This document shows positions 16,382 through 25,632 of a stretch of DNA of 64,000 nt, in pieces (within the stretch, counting starts at the first letter, position 1; each line of letters begins with the position of its first letter). The stretch is from a bacterium HR40 (GTDB lineage Bacteria; Pseudomonadota; Alphaproteobacteria; Geminicoccales; Geminicoccaceae), in assembly GCA_002898275.1 (NCBI GenBank), contig BEIQ01000002.1:547760-611759 (forward strand), in the 5' to 3' direction. Below the pieces are notes generated by a model. That model saw only the letters and a list, made by a program, of their open reading frames with translations, was not told the origin of the DNA and did no database searches. Made by a program: the position numbers and the translations under genes.

Positions 16382-17065
16382 ATGGGCCTCGAAGCGCATC
16401 TCCTCGTGGTCGACGACGATCTGCGGCTGGCCGATCTCTTGAGCCGGTATCTGCGGCGCAACGGCTTCGCCGTGTCGGTGGCGGCCGATTCGGCCGAAGC
16501 GCGCGAGCGACTGCGCCAATTCGTCTTCGACCTCGTCGTGCTCGACGTCATGCTGCCGGATCGCGACGGCTTCGCTCTCGCCCGCGAGATCCGCAGTCGC
16601 TCGGACGTGCCTATCCTGTTCCTCACCGCGCGTGGCGAACCCCAGGACCGCATCGCCGGGCTCGAGACCGGCGCCGACGACTATCTCGTCAAGCCGTTCG
16701 AGCCGCGCGAGCTTTTGCTGCGCATCTCGACCATCCTGCGTCGCAGCCGCCGGGGCGGCAGGCCGGGCACTTTGCGCTTCGGTCCGTGGTCCTTCGATCC
16801 CGAGCTCGCCGAACTCCGCCACGAAGAGCGAGGCGCGGTGCGCCTCACCGCCGCCGAGAGCTCGCTGCTCGCCGTGCTCGCCCGGGCGCCCGGTCGGGTG
16901 TTCTCGCGCGAGCAGCTCGCCGCCGAGAGTCGCATCTCGGGATCGGAACGAGCGATCGACGTGCAGATGGCGCGGCTCAGGCGGAAACTCGGAGAGGATC
17001 CGCGCGAGCCGCGCTGGCTGCTCACGGTGCGCGGCGAAGGCTATCTGTTGCGGACCGGCGGATGA
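16382..17065 (+). CDS. OmpR-family response regulator (PetR-like)
   Basis: A 227-residue regulator. Receiver: 'LLVVDDDLRLADLL' (acidic pocket), 'DLVVLDVMLPDRDGFAL' with the phospho-acceptor Asp, 'LTARGEPQDR' with the switch Thr, and 'GADDYLVKPFEPREL' with the conserved Lys. The C-terminal winged helix ends 'RAIDVQMARLRRKLGEDPREPRWLLTVRGEGYLL', characteristic of OmpR/PhoB proteins. Its stop overlaps the kinase ATG (17062-17065, ATGA), so the pair is translationally coupled. Confidence 0.92.
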   Translation: MGLEAHLLVVDDDLRLADLLSRYLRRNGFAVSVAADSAEARERLRQFVFDLVVLDVMLPDRDGFALAREIRSRSDVPILFLTARGEPQDRIAGLETGADDYLVKPFEPRELLLRISTILRRSRRGGRPGTLRFGPWSFDPELAELRHEERGAVRLTAAESSLLAVLARAPGRVFSREQLAAESRISGSERAIDVQMARLRRKLGEDPREPRWLLTVRGEGYLLRTGG

Positions 17066-18426
17066 TGGCCGGACCCCGCACCTGGTCGGTATGGTTGCGG
17101 CGCGGGCTCGTGCCGCGCACCCTGTTGTGGCGCTCGATGTTGATCATCGTGCTGCCGCTCGTGCTGCTCCAGGTCATCCTCACTGTCATTTTCTACAACC
17201 GGCACTGGGATACCATCACGAGCTGGCTCGCCGCCGGCGTCGCGGGCGAGGTGGCGCTCGCCATCGAACTCTTGGACCAGGCGCCCGACCCTGAGACGCG
17301 CCGGCAGGTCCTCGACCTCTTCCGCCGACATACCGACCTCGCCCTCTCCCTCGAGCCCGGCGGCCGTCTCCAGACGGCGATCGCCACCATCGGCGTCGCC
17401 ACCGAACGGCTTGGCCACATCGACAGCAAGATCCTCGAGGCGTTCGAGGAAAAGCTCCACCATCCCTTCGCCCTCGACCTGCGTTCGGACTGGCCGTCGC
17501 GAGTCGTGGTCTATGTGCAGCTCGAGGACGGGCTGTTGCGCGTCCTCGCGCCGCGCAAGCGAGTGACCAGCACCACGACCGGCATCCTGCTCGCTTGGAT
17601 GGTCGGAGCTTCGCTCGTGCTGGTGGCCGTCGCCATCTACTATATGGGCCTGCAGATCCGGCCCATCCGTCAGCTCGTGCGGGCCATGGACAGTTTCGGC
17701 AAGGGACGCGACGTCGGCGACTTCGCCCCCCGCGGTCCGCTCGAGATCCGCAAGGCCGCACGCGCCTTCAACGCCATGCGCCGCCGCATCCTCCAGTTCG
17801 TCGCCCAGCGCACCGAGATGCTGGCGGCGATCAGCCACGACCTCCGCACGCCCCTCACCCGCATGAAACTCGAGCTGGAGCTGCTCGGGCGCGACGACGA
17901 TCCTTCGGTTCGCGAGCTTCGACGCGACGTCGAGGAGATGGCGCATCTCGTCGACGTCTATCTCGACTTCGCGCGCGGCGAGGGCGGCGAGGACGTGGCG
18001 GAGGTGGACATCGCCGCCATGCTGCGGGCGGAATGCGAGCGGACGCCGAAGAACGGTGTCAGCATCGAACTGCGGGCACCGCGCAACCTCGTGGTGCCGG
18101 TGCGGCCCATCGCCTTTCGCCGCTGCGTGCGCAACCTGCTCGACAACGCCATCCGCTACGGCCGGCGGGTGCTGGTGACGGCGGAACCGCGGTCCGATAG
18201 TTTCGAGATCCGGATCGAGGACGACGGCCCGGGGATCCCGGAGGAGGAGCGAGAACGCGTTTTCCAACCCTTCTACCGGGCCGACCGCGCTCGCCGCAGC
18301 GACACCGGCGGCGCCGGGCTCGGACTGGCGATCACCCGCGACATCGTGCTCGCCCATGGCGGCGAGATCGAGCTCGGCCGCTCGGCCCTGGGCGGCCTTG
18401 CGGTCGCCGTGCGACTGCCGCGCTGA
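17062..18426 (+). CDS. Membrane sensor histidine kinase (EnvZ-like)
   Basis: A 454-residue kinase with a first membrane helix around residues 25-45, a periplasmic domain of about 130 residues, a second helix, a HAMP linker ('LQIRPIRQLVRAMDSFGKG'), the H-box 'MLAAISHDLRTPLTRMKLELELL', N-box 'CVRNLLDNAIRYG', and G boxes 'IEDDGPGIPEEE' and 'GGAGLGLAITRDIVLAHGG'. This closely follows EnvZ organisation. It should phosphorylate the response regulator encoded immediately upstream; the signal is not evident. Confidence 0.92.
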   Translation: MMAGPRTWSVWLRRGLVPRTLLWRSMLIIVLPLVLLQVILTVIFYNRHWDTITSWLAAGVAGEVALAIELLDQAPDPETRRQVLDLFRRHTDLALSLEPGGRLQTAIATIGVATERLGHIDSKILEAFEEKLHHPFALDLRSDWPSRVVVYVQLEDGLLRVLAPRKRVTSTTTGILLAWMVGASLVLVAVAIYYMGLQIRPIRQLVRAMDSFGKGRDVGDFAPRGPLEIRKAARAFNAMRRRILQFVAQRTEMLAAISHDLRTPLTRMKLELELLGRDDDPSVRELRRDVEEMAHLVDVYLDFARGEGGEDVAEVDIAAMLRAECERTPKNGVSIELRAPRNLVVPVRPIAFRRCVRNLLDNAIRYGRRVLVTAEPRSDSFEIRIEDDGPGIPEEERERVFQPFYRADRARRSDTGGAGLGLAITRDIVLAHGGEIELGRSALGGLAVAVRLPR

Positions 18427-18504
18427 GCGAGAGGCTTGCGCGGGCGCGATCGAGTGGCCATGGACGGTTCGGAGAGAGGCAACCGCCGGAGCGGACCCCT
18501 CGCG

Positions 18505-19122
18505 ATGATGCTGGGCGATTCCAAGCGACAGCTGGTGCTCGCCTCGGCGAGCGAGGTGCGGGCGCGACTGTTGCGCGACGCCGGGGTACCCTTTTGCGTC
18601 GAGCCGGCAGCCATCGACGAAGAGACGGCGCGCGAGGGACTGCGGGCCCTCGGTAGTCGCACGGAGGACGCGGCTTCGGCTCTCGCTGAGCTCAAGGCCC
18701 TTGCGGTGGCGGCGCGCCACGACGAGCGTACCCTCGTGCTGGGCTGCGATCAGATCCTCGAGTGCGAGGGCGAGTGGTTCGCCAAGCCGCGCGATCGCGA
18801 GGAGGCGCGAGCCCAGCTTCGGCGGTTGCGCGGACGTCGGCACAGGCTGGTGAGCGCCGGCGTGCTGGTGTGTGCCGGAAGCCGGCTGTGGCACAAAGTC
18901 GAGACCGCCGAGCTATGGGTTCGCTCGTTCTCGGACGAGTTCCTCGAATGGTATCTCGAGACCGCCGGCTCCGATCTGCTGCGCTCGGTGGGAGCCTATC
19001 GGATCGAGGGGATCGGCATCCAGCTGTTCGCGCGCATCGAGGGCGATATCTTCACCATCCTCGGCCTTCCCCTGCTGTCCCTGTTGCAGGCCTTGCGCGA
19101 CCAAGGGCTGCTCGCGCGATGA
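18505..19122 (+). CDS. Maf-like nucleotide pyrophosphatase
   Basis: A 205-residue Maf-family protein that hydrolyses non-canonical or modified nucleoside triphosphates. 'QLVLASASEVRARLLRDAGVPF' is the N-terminal signature, 'VLGCDQILECEG' holds the catalytic Asp, 'HRLVSAGVLV' and 'SVGAYRIEGIGIQLFARIEGD' the following core motifs, ending 'ILGLPLLSLLQAL'. Alternative starts are TTG 18436, ATG 18460 and ATG 18508; 18505 gives the usual family length. The stop overlaps the coaE ATG (ATGA at 19119-19122). Confidence 0.85.
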   Translation: MMLGDSKRQLVLASASEVRARLLRDAGVPFCVEPAAIDEETAREGLRALGSRTEDAASALAELKALAVAARHDERTLVLGCDQILECEGEWFAKPRDREEARAQLRRLRGRRHRLVSAGVLVCAGSRLWHKVETAELWVRSFSDEFLEWYLETAGSDLLRSVGAYRIEGIGIQLFARIEGDIFTILGLPLLSLLQALRDQGLLAR

Positions 19123-19787
19123 GCGGGGTCCGGGTCCTCGGTCTCACCGGATCGGTCGCGAGCGGCAAGAGCTTCGTGGCCGCGCTGTTCGACCTCCTCG
19201 GGATTCCGGTTTTCGACGCCGATGCGACGGTGCACGCCCTGCTCGCCCCGGGAGGACTGGCGGTGGCGCCCGTGCTCGCCGCTTTTCCGGAAACGGCCGA
19301 CGCCGCGGGCGGCATCGACCGGCGGCGACTCGGCGCCCGGGTGTTCCACGAGCCAGCCGCGCTCGCCCGTCTCGAGCGCATCCTCCATCCCCTGGTGAGG
19401 GAGGCGGAACGCCGTTTTCTCGCCCGCTGTGCCCGCCATCGCATCTGGCTCGCCGTTCTCGACATCCCCCTGCTGTTCGAGACCGGGGCCGAGGCGCGAG
19501 TCGACCGCACCGTCGTCGTCAGCTGCCATCCCCTGCTCCAGGAGCAAAGGGCCCTCGCCCGACCGGGCATGAGCCGCGAGCGGCTCGCGCGGGTGCGCGC
19601 GCACCAATGGCCGGATGCGGAAAAAGTGAAGCGGGCGGACTATGTGATCCGCACCGGCCGCGGTCGCGGCGAGGCGCTGGCGGCGGTGCGGGCGATCGTG
19701 CGCGACATGCGCGACTGCCCGACCCGTGCCTTTCCGGACCGCTGGCTTCTCGGCGCTCGACGGGAGAGACCTCGCCGTGCTGCGTGA
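19119..19787 (+). CDS. coaE: Dephospho-CoA kinase
   Basis: A 222-residue kinase for the last step of coenzyme A synthesis. 'VLGLTGSVASGKSFVAALF' is the P-loop, 'FDADATVHALL' the substrate-binding D-x-D segment, and 'LVREAERRFL' with 'AVLDIPLLFETGAE' match CoaE. The C-terminal ~20 residues are basic and not conserved, and overlap the dnaQ start by 11 bases. The order maf-coaE-dnaQ is a known alphaproteobacterial arrangement. Confidence 0.93.
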   Translation: MSGVRVLGLTGSVASGKSFVAALFDLLGIPVFDADATVHALLAPGGLAVAPVLAAFPETADAAGGIDRRRLGARVFHEPAALARLERILHPLVREAERRFLARCARHRIWLAVLDIPLLFETGAEARVDRTVVVSCHPLLQEQRALARPGMSRERLARVRAHQWPDAEKVKRADYVIRTGRGRGEALAAVRAIVRDMRDCPTRAFPDRWLLGARRERPRRAA

Positions 19788-20658
19788 AATCGTCCTCGAT
19801 ACCGAGACCACTGGGCTGGATCCGGCCGAAGGCCATCGCATCGTCGAGATCGGCGCGGTCGAGCTCGTCGGCCATTTGCCGAGCGGTCGGTACTTCCAGC
19901 GCTACGTCGACCCCGAGCGCGACATTCCCGAGGCGGCACGCCGCGTGCACAATCTCACGCGCGAGTTTTTGGCCGGCAAACCTCGCTTTGCCGAGATCGT
20001 CGACGAGCTGCTGGCGTTCCTCGGCGATAGCCCGCTCGTCATCCACAACGCCGCCTTCGACCTGAGCTTTCTCAACTTCGAGCTCGAGCGCTGCGGCAGG
20101 CCGCCGATCCCGCCGCACCGCGTGATCGACACGCTGACCCTCGCCCAGCGCAAGTTCCCGGGCCAGCCGAACAGCCTCGACGCCCTCTGCCGGCGCTTCG
20201 GTGTCGACCTCTCCGCCCGCAACTTCCACGGGGCGCTGCTCGACAGCCGCATCTTGGCCGAGGTCTATCTCCACCTGATCGGCGGCCGTCAGGGAACTCT
20301 CGCCCTCGCCCCGACCTCCGCCCGGACACGGATGGCGACGCGGCGCACGCCACGGCCGCCACGACCGCACGCGGCGAGCGCAGCGGAGCTCGAGGCACAC
20401 CGGGCCTTCATCGCCACCATCCCCAACGCCCTCTGGAACGAGGCCTCGACTGCGACGTGCCTTCCATTGGACGCCGCAGCGCATGCCGCCTATAGCGGAC
20501 GCGAGCCTTCACAGTCCGGGAGCGAAGCGGATGGCCAAGATCAGGGTGAAGAACCCGGTGGTGGAGCTGGACGGGGACGAGATGGCGCGGATCATCTGGC
20601 ACATGATCCGCGAGCGGCTGATCCTGCCGTTCCTCGACATCGACCTCGTCTACTATGA
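19777..20658 (+). CDS. dnaQ: DNA polymerase III epsilon subunit (proofreading exonuclease), C-terminally extended
   Basis: A 293-residue DEDDh 3'-5' exonuclease. ExoI '[14 protein letters not shown]' (D-x-E), ExoII '[17 protein letters not shown]' and ExoIII '[15 protein letters not shown]' (H-x4-D) are intact. It edits mismatches for the replicative polymerase. GTG 19777 follows GGGAGA (19762-19767). The conserved protein should end soon after '[17 protein letters not shown]' (about 20435), but the frame stays open a further ~75 codons and ends 128 bases inside icd, in a different frame. The tail is low-complexity and mirrors icd sequence, so it is probably a lost stop or an assembly frameshift; a shift near 20440-20490 would meet a TAG at about 20493. 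Confidence 0.9.
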   Translation: MLREIVLDTETTGLDPAEGHRIVEIGAVELVGHLPSGRYFQRYVDPERDIPEAARRVHNLTREFLAGKPRFAEIVDELLAFLGDSPLVIHNAAFDLSFLNFELERCGRPPIPPHRVIDTLTLAQRKFPGQPNSLDALCRRFGVDLSARNFHGALLDSRILAEVYLHLIGGRQGTLALAPTSARTRMATRRTPRPPRPHAASAAELEAHRAFIATIPNALWNEASTATCLPLDAAAHAAYSGREPSQSGSEADGQDQGEEPGGGAGRGRDGADHLAHDPRAADPAVPRHRPRLL

Positions 20659-21748
20659 CCTTTCGATCCAGAACCGTGACGCCACCGAGGACCGGGTGAC
20701 GGTCGAGGCGGCGCTCGCGATCCGCAAATACCGAGTCGGAGTCAAGTGTGCCACGATCACCCCCGACGAGGCGCGGGTGAAGGAATTCGGCCTCAAGCAG
20801 ATGTGGAAGTCGCCCAACGGCACCATCCGCAACATTTTGGGCGGCACGGTGTTCCGCGAACCCATCATTTGCCGAAACGTGCCGCGACTGGTGCCCGGCT
20901 GGACCAAGCCGATCGTCATCGGTCGTCACGCCTTCGGGGATCAATACCGGGCGACGGACGTGCGGATACCGGGTCGTGGCCGGCTCGCCATGACCTTCGT
21001 TCCGGAAGACGGCGGGGAGCCGATCACTTGGGAGGTGCACGACTTCCCCGGTGCCGGCGTGGCCCTGTCCATGTACAATCACGACGATAGCATCCGCGAC
21101 TTCGCCCGGGCCTGTCTGAACTACGGGCTGCAGCGCGGCTATCCCGTCTATCTCTCGACCAAGAACACGATCCTCAAGGTCTACGATGGCAGGTTCAAGG
21201 ACCTGTTCCAGGAGATCTACGACCGCGAATTCCGGGCGGAGTTCGAGAAGCGCGGGCTAACTTACGAGCACCGTCTCATCGACGACATGGTGGCGTCGGC
21301 CCTCAAGTGGGAGGGTGGCTTCGTCTGGGCCTGCAAGAACTACGACGGCGACGTGCAGTCGGACGCGGTGGCGCAAGGGTTCGGCTCCCTCGGGCTCATG
21401 ACCTCGGTGTTGCTCACGCCCGATGGGCAGACCGTCGAGGCCGAGGCCGCCCACGGCACCGTGACCCGCCACTATCGCCTGTGGCAACAGGGCAGACCGA
21501 CCTCGACCAATCCCATTGCCTCGATCTTCGCGTGGACTCGCGGGCTCGCCTATCGCGGCCGGTTCGACGGCACTCCGGAAGTCGAGGATTTCGCGACCAC
21601 CCTCGAACGAGTCTGCATCGACACCGTCGAAAGCGGCAGGATGACGAAGGACCTGGCAATGCTGATCGGCCCTAATCAGCCGTGGCTGCTGACCGAGGAA
21701 TTCATGGACGAGATCGAGGGAGAACTGCGCCGCCGCCTCGCTCGCTAA
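20531..21748 (+). CDS. icd: NADP-dependent isocitrate dehydrogenase
   Basis: A 405-residue enzyme of the eukaryote-like, homodimeric IDH subfamily found in alphaproteobacteria. '[19 protein letters not shown]' is its typical N-terminus; '[21 protein letters not shown]' binds isocitrate; '[38 protein letters not shown]' holds the metal-binding Asp cluster and '[14 protein letters not shown]' plus '[12 protein letters not shown]' the coenzyme site. It catalyses oxidative decarboxylation of isocitrate to 2-oxoglutarate in the TCA cycle. ATG 20531 is the conserved start (MAKIRVKNP). The dnaQ frame overlaps its first 128 bases. Confidence 0.95.
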   Translation: MAKIRVKNPVVELDGDEMARIIWHMIRERLILPFLDIDLVYYDLSIQNRDATEDRVTVEAALAIRKYRVGVKCATITPDEARVKEFGLKQMWKSPNGTIRNILGGTVFREPIICRNVPRLVPGWTKPIVIGRHAFGDQYRATDVRIPGRGRLAMTFVPEDGGEPITWEVHDFPGAGVALSMYNHDDSIRDFARACLNYGLQRGYPVYLSTKNTILKVYDGRFKDLFQEIYDREFRAEFEKRGLTYEHRLIDDMVASALKWEGGFVWACKNYDGDVQSDAVAQGFGSLGLMTSVLLTPDGQTVEAEAAHGTVTRHYRLWQQGRPTSTNPIASIFAWTRGLAYRGRFDGTPEVEDFATTLERVCIDTVESGRMTKDLAMLIGPNQPWLLTEEFMDEIEGELRRRLAR

Positions 21749-21940
21749 GGGGTCCAGGCGGCGGAACGACCGCCGACGCGAGGGCCGGAGCCGACCTTTC
21801 TCTTGCCTTTGCCGACGAGAGAGGGAGAGCGGGCGGAAGGGGGGCGACGGCCCTGGCCGATGGCCCCTGTCGGTTGCCGATGCCCCCTCTCGGCTTCTGC
21901 GCATGGCAGCGCGGGCCCGACCGGACGGGTCCGTTTCCGA

Positions 21941-21970
21941 GCGTGACCGCGATGCGGACCGCGGTCACGC
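21941..21970. repeat. Perfect 10-bp inverted repeat
   Basis: GCGTGACCGC (21941-21950) and GCGGTCACGC (21961-21970) are separated by 10 bases. No T-run follows, so it is not a classical intrinsic terminator; it may be an operator or a Rho-dependent/structural element after icd. Confidence 0.6.
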
Positions 21971-22060
21971 CGCGTCACCTGGCGTCGTCGACGGACAGAA
22001 GACGACCAAGGGATGACCCGCCTTGCGGCTGGTCGGCACAGGATTCCCTGAGGTGCTGCA

Positions 22061-22089
22061 TTGACCCTTTTCGGCCGTTAGGGTAATAA
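22061..22089 (+). promoter_or_regulatory. Sigma-70-type promoter of the CHAT locus
   Basis: TTGACC (22061-22066), 17 bases, TAATAA (22084-22089); the start codon at 22123 is 34 bases downstream. This is among the best sigma-70 matches in the window and sits in an AT-richer stretch. Confidence 0.65.
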
Positions 22090-22122
22090 ATCGGATCCCT
22101 AAAACAGGTAGGGAGGCGCCCG

Positions 22123-22407
22123 ATGCGTCGGCTCACCTTTGTGGGTGGCCTCATGGCGCTGCTCTTGGGAACCGAGGCGCAGGCCGCCGAGCTGGTGCTC
22201 GACCGGGAACTGGTGCCACCCGGGTCGGTGGAAAGTCGAGGCGAGACCCCTTCTTGGCGACAACTGGTGCGCGAGCTCGCCGCGGGTCAAGCGGACGGGG
22301 GCATCGCCATCCCGCAGGACTCGGGACGGAACGACCATGACGACAGCAGCCGGGATTGGTCCGAAGGCGACAGCGGCTGCTGCGACGACGGGGAGGATTC
22401 GCGATGA
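22123..22407 (+). CDS. Small secreted acidic (Asp/Ser-rich) protein, partner of the CHAT lipoprotein
   Basis: A 94-residue protein of unknown family. It has a Sec signal peptide: MRR, a hydrophobic core 'LTFVGGLMALLLGT' and a probable cut after AQA (residue ~21). The mature part is short; its last ~30 residues are rich in Asp, Ser, Gly and Glu ('NDHDDSSRDWSEGDSGCC') with a Cys-Cys pair. RBS GGGAGG at 22111-22116. The stop overlaps the CHAT gene ATG (22404-22407, ATGA), so the two are translationally coupled. The leader resembles that of the SD-repeat protein beyond the CHAT gene (MRR...GL..LLGT.A.AA in both), suggesting related roles. Function unknown; a structural, calcium-binding or protease-substrate role are possibilities. 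Confidence 0.7.
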   Translation: MRRLTFVGGLMALLLGTEAQAAELVLDRELVPPGSVESRGETPSWRQLVRELAAGQADGGIAIPQDSGRNDHDDSSRDWSEGDSGCCDDGEDSR

Positions 22408-25394
22408 CGCGGCTGCGTCGGGAGCCGGTCGGCCTCCTGTGGCGCGGCATACAGATGGCTGCGATCGCCTTACTCGCCGGTTGCAGCCAAGCGTCGCTTG
22501 GGTCGTGGAGCGACCGGAACCTGTTTCCTGGCAGGGAGCGAGCGACCAGGGCGCTGCAGCCGGGCGATGAACTCCTTGTCGAGGCAGCCCTCGGCGGGGA
22601 GCGCTGCGCCCTGCGCAAGCTCGCGGAGGCCTCGGGCTACGAGGACTTTGCCGTTCTGTGCGAGGGCTGGTCGCAACCGAGTGGGATGCTTCGCCGGGCC
22701 CCGGGACGAGTGAACGAAACGCTGCTCGCCCGCGTCCTGTCCGAGCCCGGCCTCCTCCCGCTCGCTCCGGGGGCGGCTGCCTGCGGTGACGTCCAGAGCC
22801 TCGGAGGCGCGCCGGCAGCGCGCGCCCGGAACTGCACCGCGAGCGACGGGTGGCCGCTTTTGGCGTGGGCGGCGGAAGGCACCATCGACGGCCGACCGGC
22901 ACTCTATCTCGGCATCGGTCCGCCGCACCTCGCACCGATCTTCGAAGCGGCGGCAGCGGGAGGCGGCGAACGATACGAAGCCGGAAGTCGGTCGCCCCTC
23001 GTCCGCTTCGCCCGGCTCCAGGCCGAGGCCGGCGGGCACCCCGTAACGCTCGCCGACATCATGGACTATCGTGCCCTCGTGGACCTCGCGACTCGGTACA
23101 ATCAGAGTGGCGAGTTCGCCAACGCGAGCGCGGCCTACGAGCGGGCGCTGGCCCTTCAACGCCGGGGCCAAGGCGACGAGAGTGCCTTTACCGCGACCGT
23201 GCTCGCCGCTCTCGCCCTCAATTACGCGAGCGATGGCCGGCTCGCCGACGCCGAGCGGGCGTTCGCCGCTGCAAAGCCTCATCTCGACCGTCTGGCATGG
23301 AGCGACCAGTACCCGCGCATCCTGAGCTATCGTGCGGCCTATCGCGCGATGCGGGGAGAGCTGGCAGCGGCTGCCGCCGAGGCGGAGGAGGCGGTCGCGC
23401 GGTGGACGGCGCTCGTGGGCGGGAGCGCACCGCCGGTGGCACATGCGCAACTCGTAGCGGCCGGCATTGCCCTCGCGCGAGGCGACGTGACGACGGCACG
23501 AGCGCGTGCGGAGCGGGCGCGGGCCATTTTCGAAAGCAGCCGCGACCGAGTCGGGACAGCGTTCGCACTGATGCGCCTGGCCCTCGTCGAGGAGCGCGCG
23601 GGTGAGGCGGGGCGTGCCTTGGCCACGGCCACGGCGGCTCGCGAGCTCGTCGCTGCGCTGTTCGCGGACGGCCGCAATCTCGTCGACGTCGAGTTGCTGC
23701 GTGGTCGCCTCGCGGTACGGGCAGGGGCTCCCGAGGTGGCGCGCGAGGCTTTTGCCCATGCGGCGCGCCTCGTCGAGGCCGGACGTTACGGCGATCGGGC
23801 GCTGGCTCCCGAGGACCTCGACATGTGGCTCGCACTTCTCAGCGACGCCGCTTCCGCGGGGAGGCCCGATGACGCGCTGCTCGCGCAGATCGTCCAGGCG
23901 CTGCAACTGGTGCGCGCACCGGTGTTCGATGCCGCTCTGCGGCGAATGGCGGTGCGGGTCGCGGCCGCCGAGAGTGCGCTCAGCGAGGTCGTCGAAGCCT
24001 TCGAGAGGCTGAGCGAGCGCGAGACCGAACTGCAGCTCGCCCTAGGTCGGCTCCAGCTCGAGGATGCCTATGCACCTCCGGGGGCGCGGGAAGCGGAGCT
24101 CGCGGCAAGCCTGACGGAGGTGCGCCAAGCTCGCGCCGCGCGCGAACGCGAGTTGCAGCTGCGCTTCCCGCGCTACCGCCTCCTCGCCTCGGTGCGACCG
24201 GTGAGCCTCGCGGATCTGCGGCGGCTGCTTCGCCCGCAGGAGGCGCTGTTGCGCATCGTCACCACCGAGAGCGGGAGTTGGACGCTGCTGCTGACCGCGG
24301 ACGGGCGCGCACGCTTCCAGCGCAGTCCCCTCGGGCGCCAGCAGCTGGCCGACGAAATCCGCGGCCTGCGCCAGGCGCTCACCTTCGAGCAGGGTCTCAA
24401 GCCCTTCGATACCGAGCGGGCGTGGGCGCTCTCGCGAGCGATTCTGGGCGATCTCACCGCCCAGCTCGCGGAAACCGAGCATCTCATCGTGGTCGCCGAT
24501 GGACCGCTCGCGAGCCTACCGCTCGAGGTGCTGCCCCTTGCGCCACCGGGACGCGACGCCTATCACGAGGTGGCATGGCTCGGCAGCCGTTACGCGGTGT
24601 CGGTGCTGCCGTCGGTGGCTGCCCTCGAGCTGTTGCGGTCGCGAACGGTGCCGTCGCGCGCGCCGGTCGCCTTTCTCGGGGTTGGCGATCCGGTGATCGG
24701 TGGCGAGGGGGAGTCGCCCGGTGCCGTGGCGCGCGCCCTCGGCGCCTGTCTCGAACGCGGGGTGTTCGATCCGGCGGTGCTGCGTGCCATGCCGGCGCTG
24801 CCCGAGACCGCCGAGGAGCTCGAACGGGTTGCCGCCGCCATCGGCGGGCGGTCGGCCCTGCTGTTGCGGGCTCAGGCCAACGAGAACCGGCTGCGCCGCG
24901 AAGCCCTCGACCGCTACCGCGTGCTCTCGTTCGCTACTCACGCTCTGTTGCCCGGCCAACTTCCTTGCCGCAACGAGCCGGGCCTCGTCCTCACACCTCC
25001 CGACCGAGAGGGCGGTCCGGACGATGGCTTCCTCTCGGCCGGGGAGATCGCCACCTTTCGCCTCGACGCCGACTGGGTGGTGCTCTCGGCCTGCAACACC
25101 GCTGGGCCGGACGGCTCCCTGGGTGGCGAAACCCTCTCGGGATTGGCGACCGGCTTCGCCCATGCCGGGGCACGGGCCCTCCTCGTCAGTCACTGGGACG
25201 TGCTGTCCGATCCGACGGTGGAGCTCGTCAGCGAGACCTTCCGGCGATGGGCGGCTCGGCCGGCTGCCGGCAAGGCGCGTGCCCTGCTCGCCGCGAGGCG
25301 GCAGCTCGTGGCCATCCCCGACTTCGCCCACCCTGCCGTGTGGGCGGCCTTCGTGCTCATCGGCGATGGTGGTGCCACGGAGCCTGTGAGCTGA
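22404..25394 (+). CDS. TPR-CHAT domain lipoprotein (predicted caspase-like protease)
   Basis: A 996-residue envelope protein. The N-terminus (IALLAGCSQA) is a lipoprotein signal with lipobox Cys27. Residues ~30-210 are a unique region; ~220-520 form helical repeats of TPR type ('ALVDLATRYNQSGEFANASAAYERAL', 'VLAALALNYASDGRLADAERAF'). The C-terminal ~320 residues are a CHAT peptidase domain of the caspase/separase clan: His846 in 'LSFATHAL' and Cys897 in 'VVLSACNTAG' are the expected catalytic dyad, followed by 'GGETLSGLATGFAHAGARALLVSHWDV' and 'HPAVWAAFVLIGDG'. RBS GGGAGGA at 22391-22397. It is coupled to the small acidic protein upstream and followed by the SD-repeat protein. Such proteins cleave partner proteins; the target here is unknown. 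Confidence 0.88.
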   Translation: MTRLRREPVGLLWRGIQMAAIALLAGCSQASLGSWSDRNLFPGRERATRALQPGDELLVEAALGGERCALRKLAEASGYEDFAVLCEGWSQPSGMLRRAPGRVNETLLARVLSEPGLLPLAPGAAACGDVQSLGGAPAARARNCTASDGWPLLAWAAEGTIDGRPALYLGIGPPHLAPIFEAAAAGGGERYEAGSRSPLVRFARLQAEAGGHPVTLADIMDYRALVDLATRYNQSGEFANASAAYERALALQRRGQGDESAFTATVLAALALNYASDGRLADAERAFAAAKPHLDRLAWSDQYPRILSYRAAYRAMRGELAAAAAEAEEAVARWTALVGGSAPPVAHAQLVAAGIALARGDVTTARARAERARAIFESSRDRVGTAFALMRLALVEERAGEAGRALATATAARELVAALFADGRNLVDVELLRGRLAVRAGAPEVAREAFAHAARLVEAGRYGDRALAPEDLDMWLALLSDAASAGRPDDALLAQIVQALQLVRAPVFDAALRRMAVRVAAAESALSEVVEAFERLSERETELQLALGRLQLEDAYAPPGAREAELAASLTEVRQARAARERELQLRFPRYRLLASVRPVSLADLRRLLRPQEALLRIVTTESGSWTLLLTADGRARFQRSPLGRQQLADEIRGLRQALTFEQGLKPFDTERAWALSRAILGDLTAQLAETEHLIVVADGPLASLPLEVLPLAPPGRDAYHEVAWLGSRYAVSVLPSVAALELLRSRTVPSRAPVAFLGVGDPVIGGEGESPGAVARALGACLERGVFDPAVLRAMPALPETAEELERVAAAIGGRSALLLRAQANENRLRREALDRYRVLSFATHALLPGQLPCRNEPGLVLTPPDREGGPDDGFLSAGEIATFRLDADWVVLSACNTAGPDGSLGGETLSGLATGFAHAGARALLVSHWDVLSDPTVELVSETFRRWAARPAAGKARALLAARRQLVAIPDFAHPAVWAAFVLIGDGGATEPVS

Positions 25395-25568
25395 GGGAGC
25401 TCGGGCGCAGGTCCGCCTGCGCCCCGCCTGCGCCGCCGCGGCGCATGCCGACGCCATGCCCGACTGCCACCTCGGCGCCGCCGCGTTCTTTTCGCCGTGG
25501 CGGACCCAGCGCAGGGTCGAACTGCATCGATTCATACCTGGGGATAGCAGATGTCGCAGGCCGTGCCG

Positions 25569-25598
25569 TTGACACCCAAGGGTTGATTCTCCTACAGT
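25569..25598 (+). promoter_or_regulatory. Sigma-70-type promoter of the SD-repeat gene
   Basis: TTGACA (25569-25574), 18 bases, TACAGT (25593-25598), 34 bases upstream of the ATG at 25633. The distance to the start codon equals that in front of the small acidic gene at 22123. Confidence 0.55.
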
Positions 25599-25632
25599 CG
25601 ATGCGCCCAGAGATAGAGACGGGGATCGACCC

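Larger units (their letters stand above)
21749..22122 (+). promoter_or_regulatory. Intergenic region icd - exported locus
   Basis: No gene is seen in 374 bases. It contains a perfect 10-bp inverted repeat (21941-21970) and, at its right end, the promoter for the CHAT locus (22061-22089) and the RBS GGGAGG (22111-22116). Confidence 0.6.
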
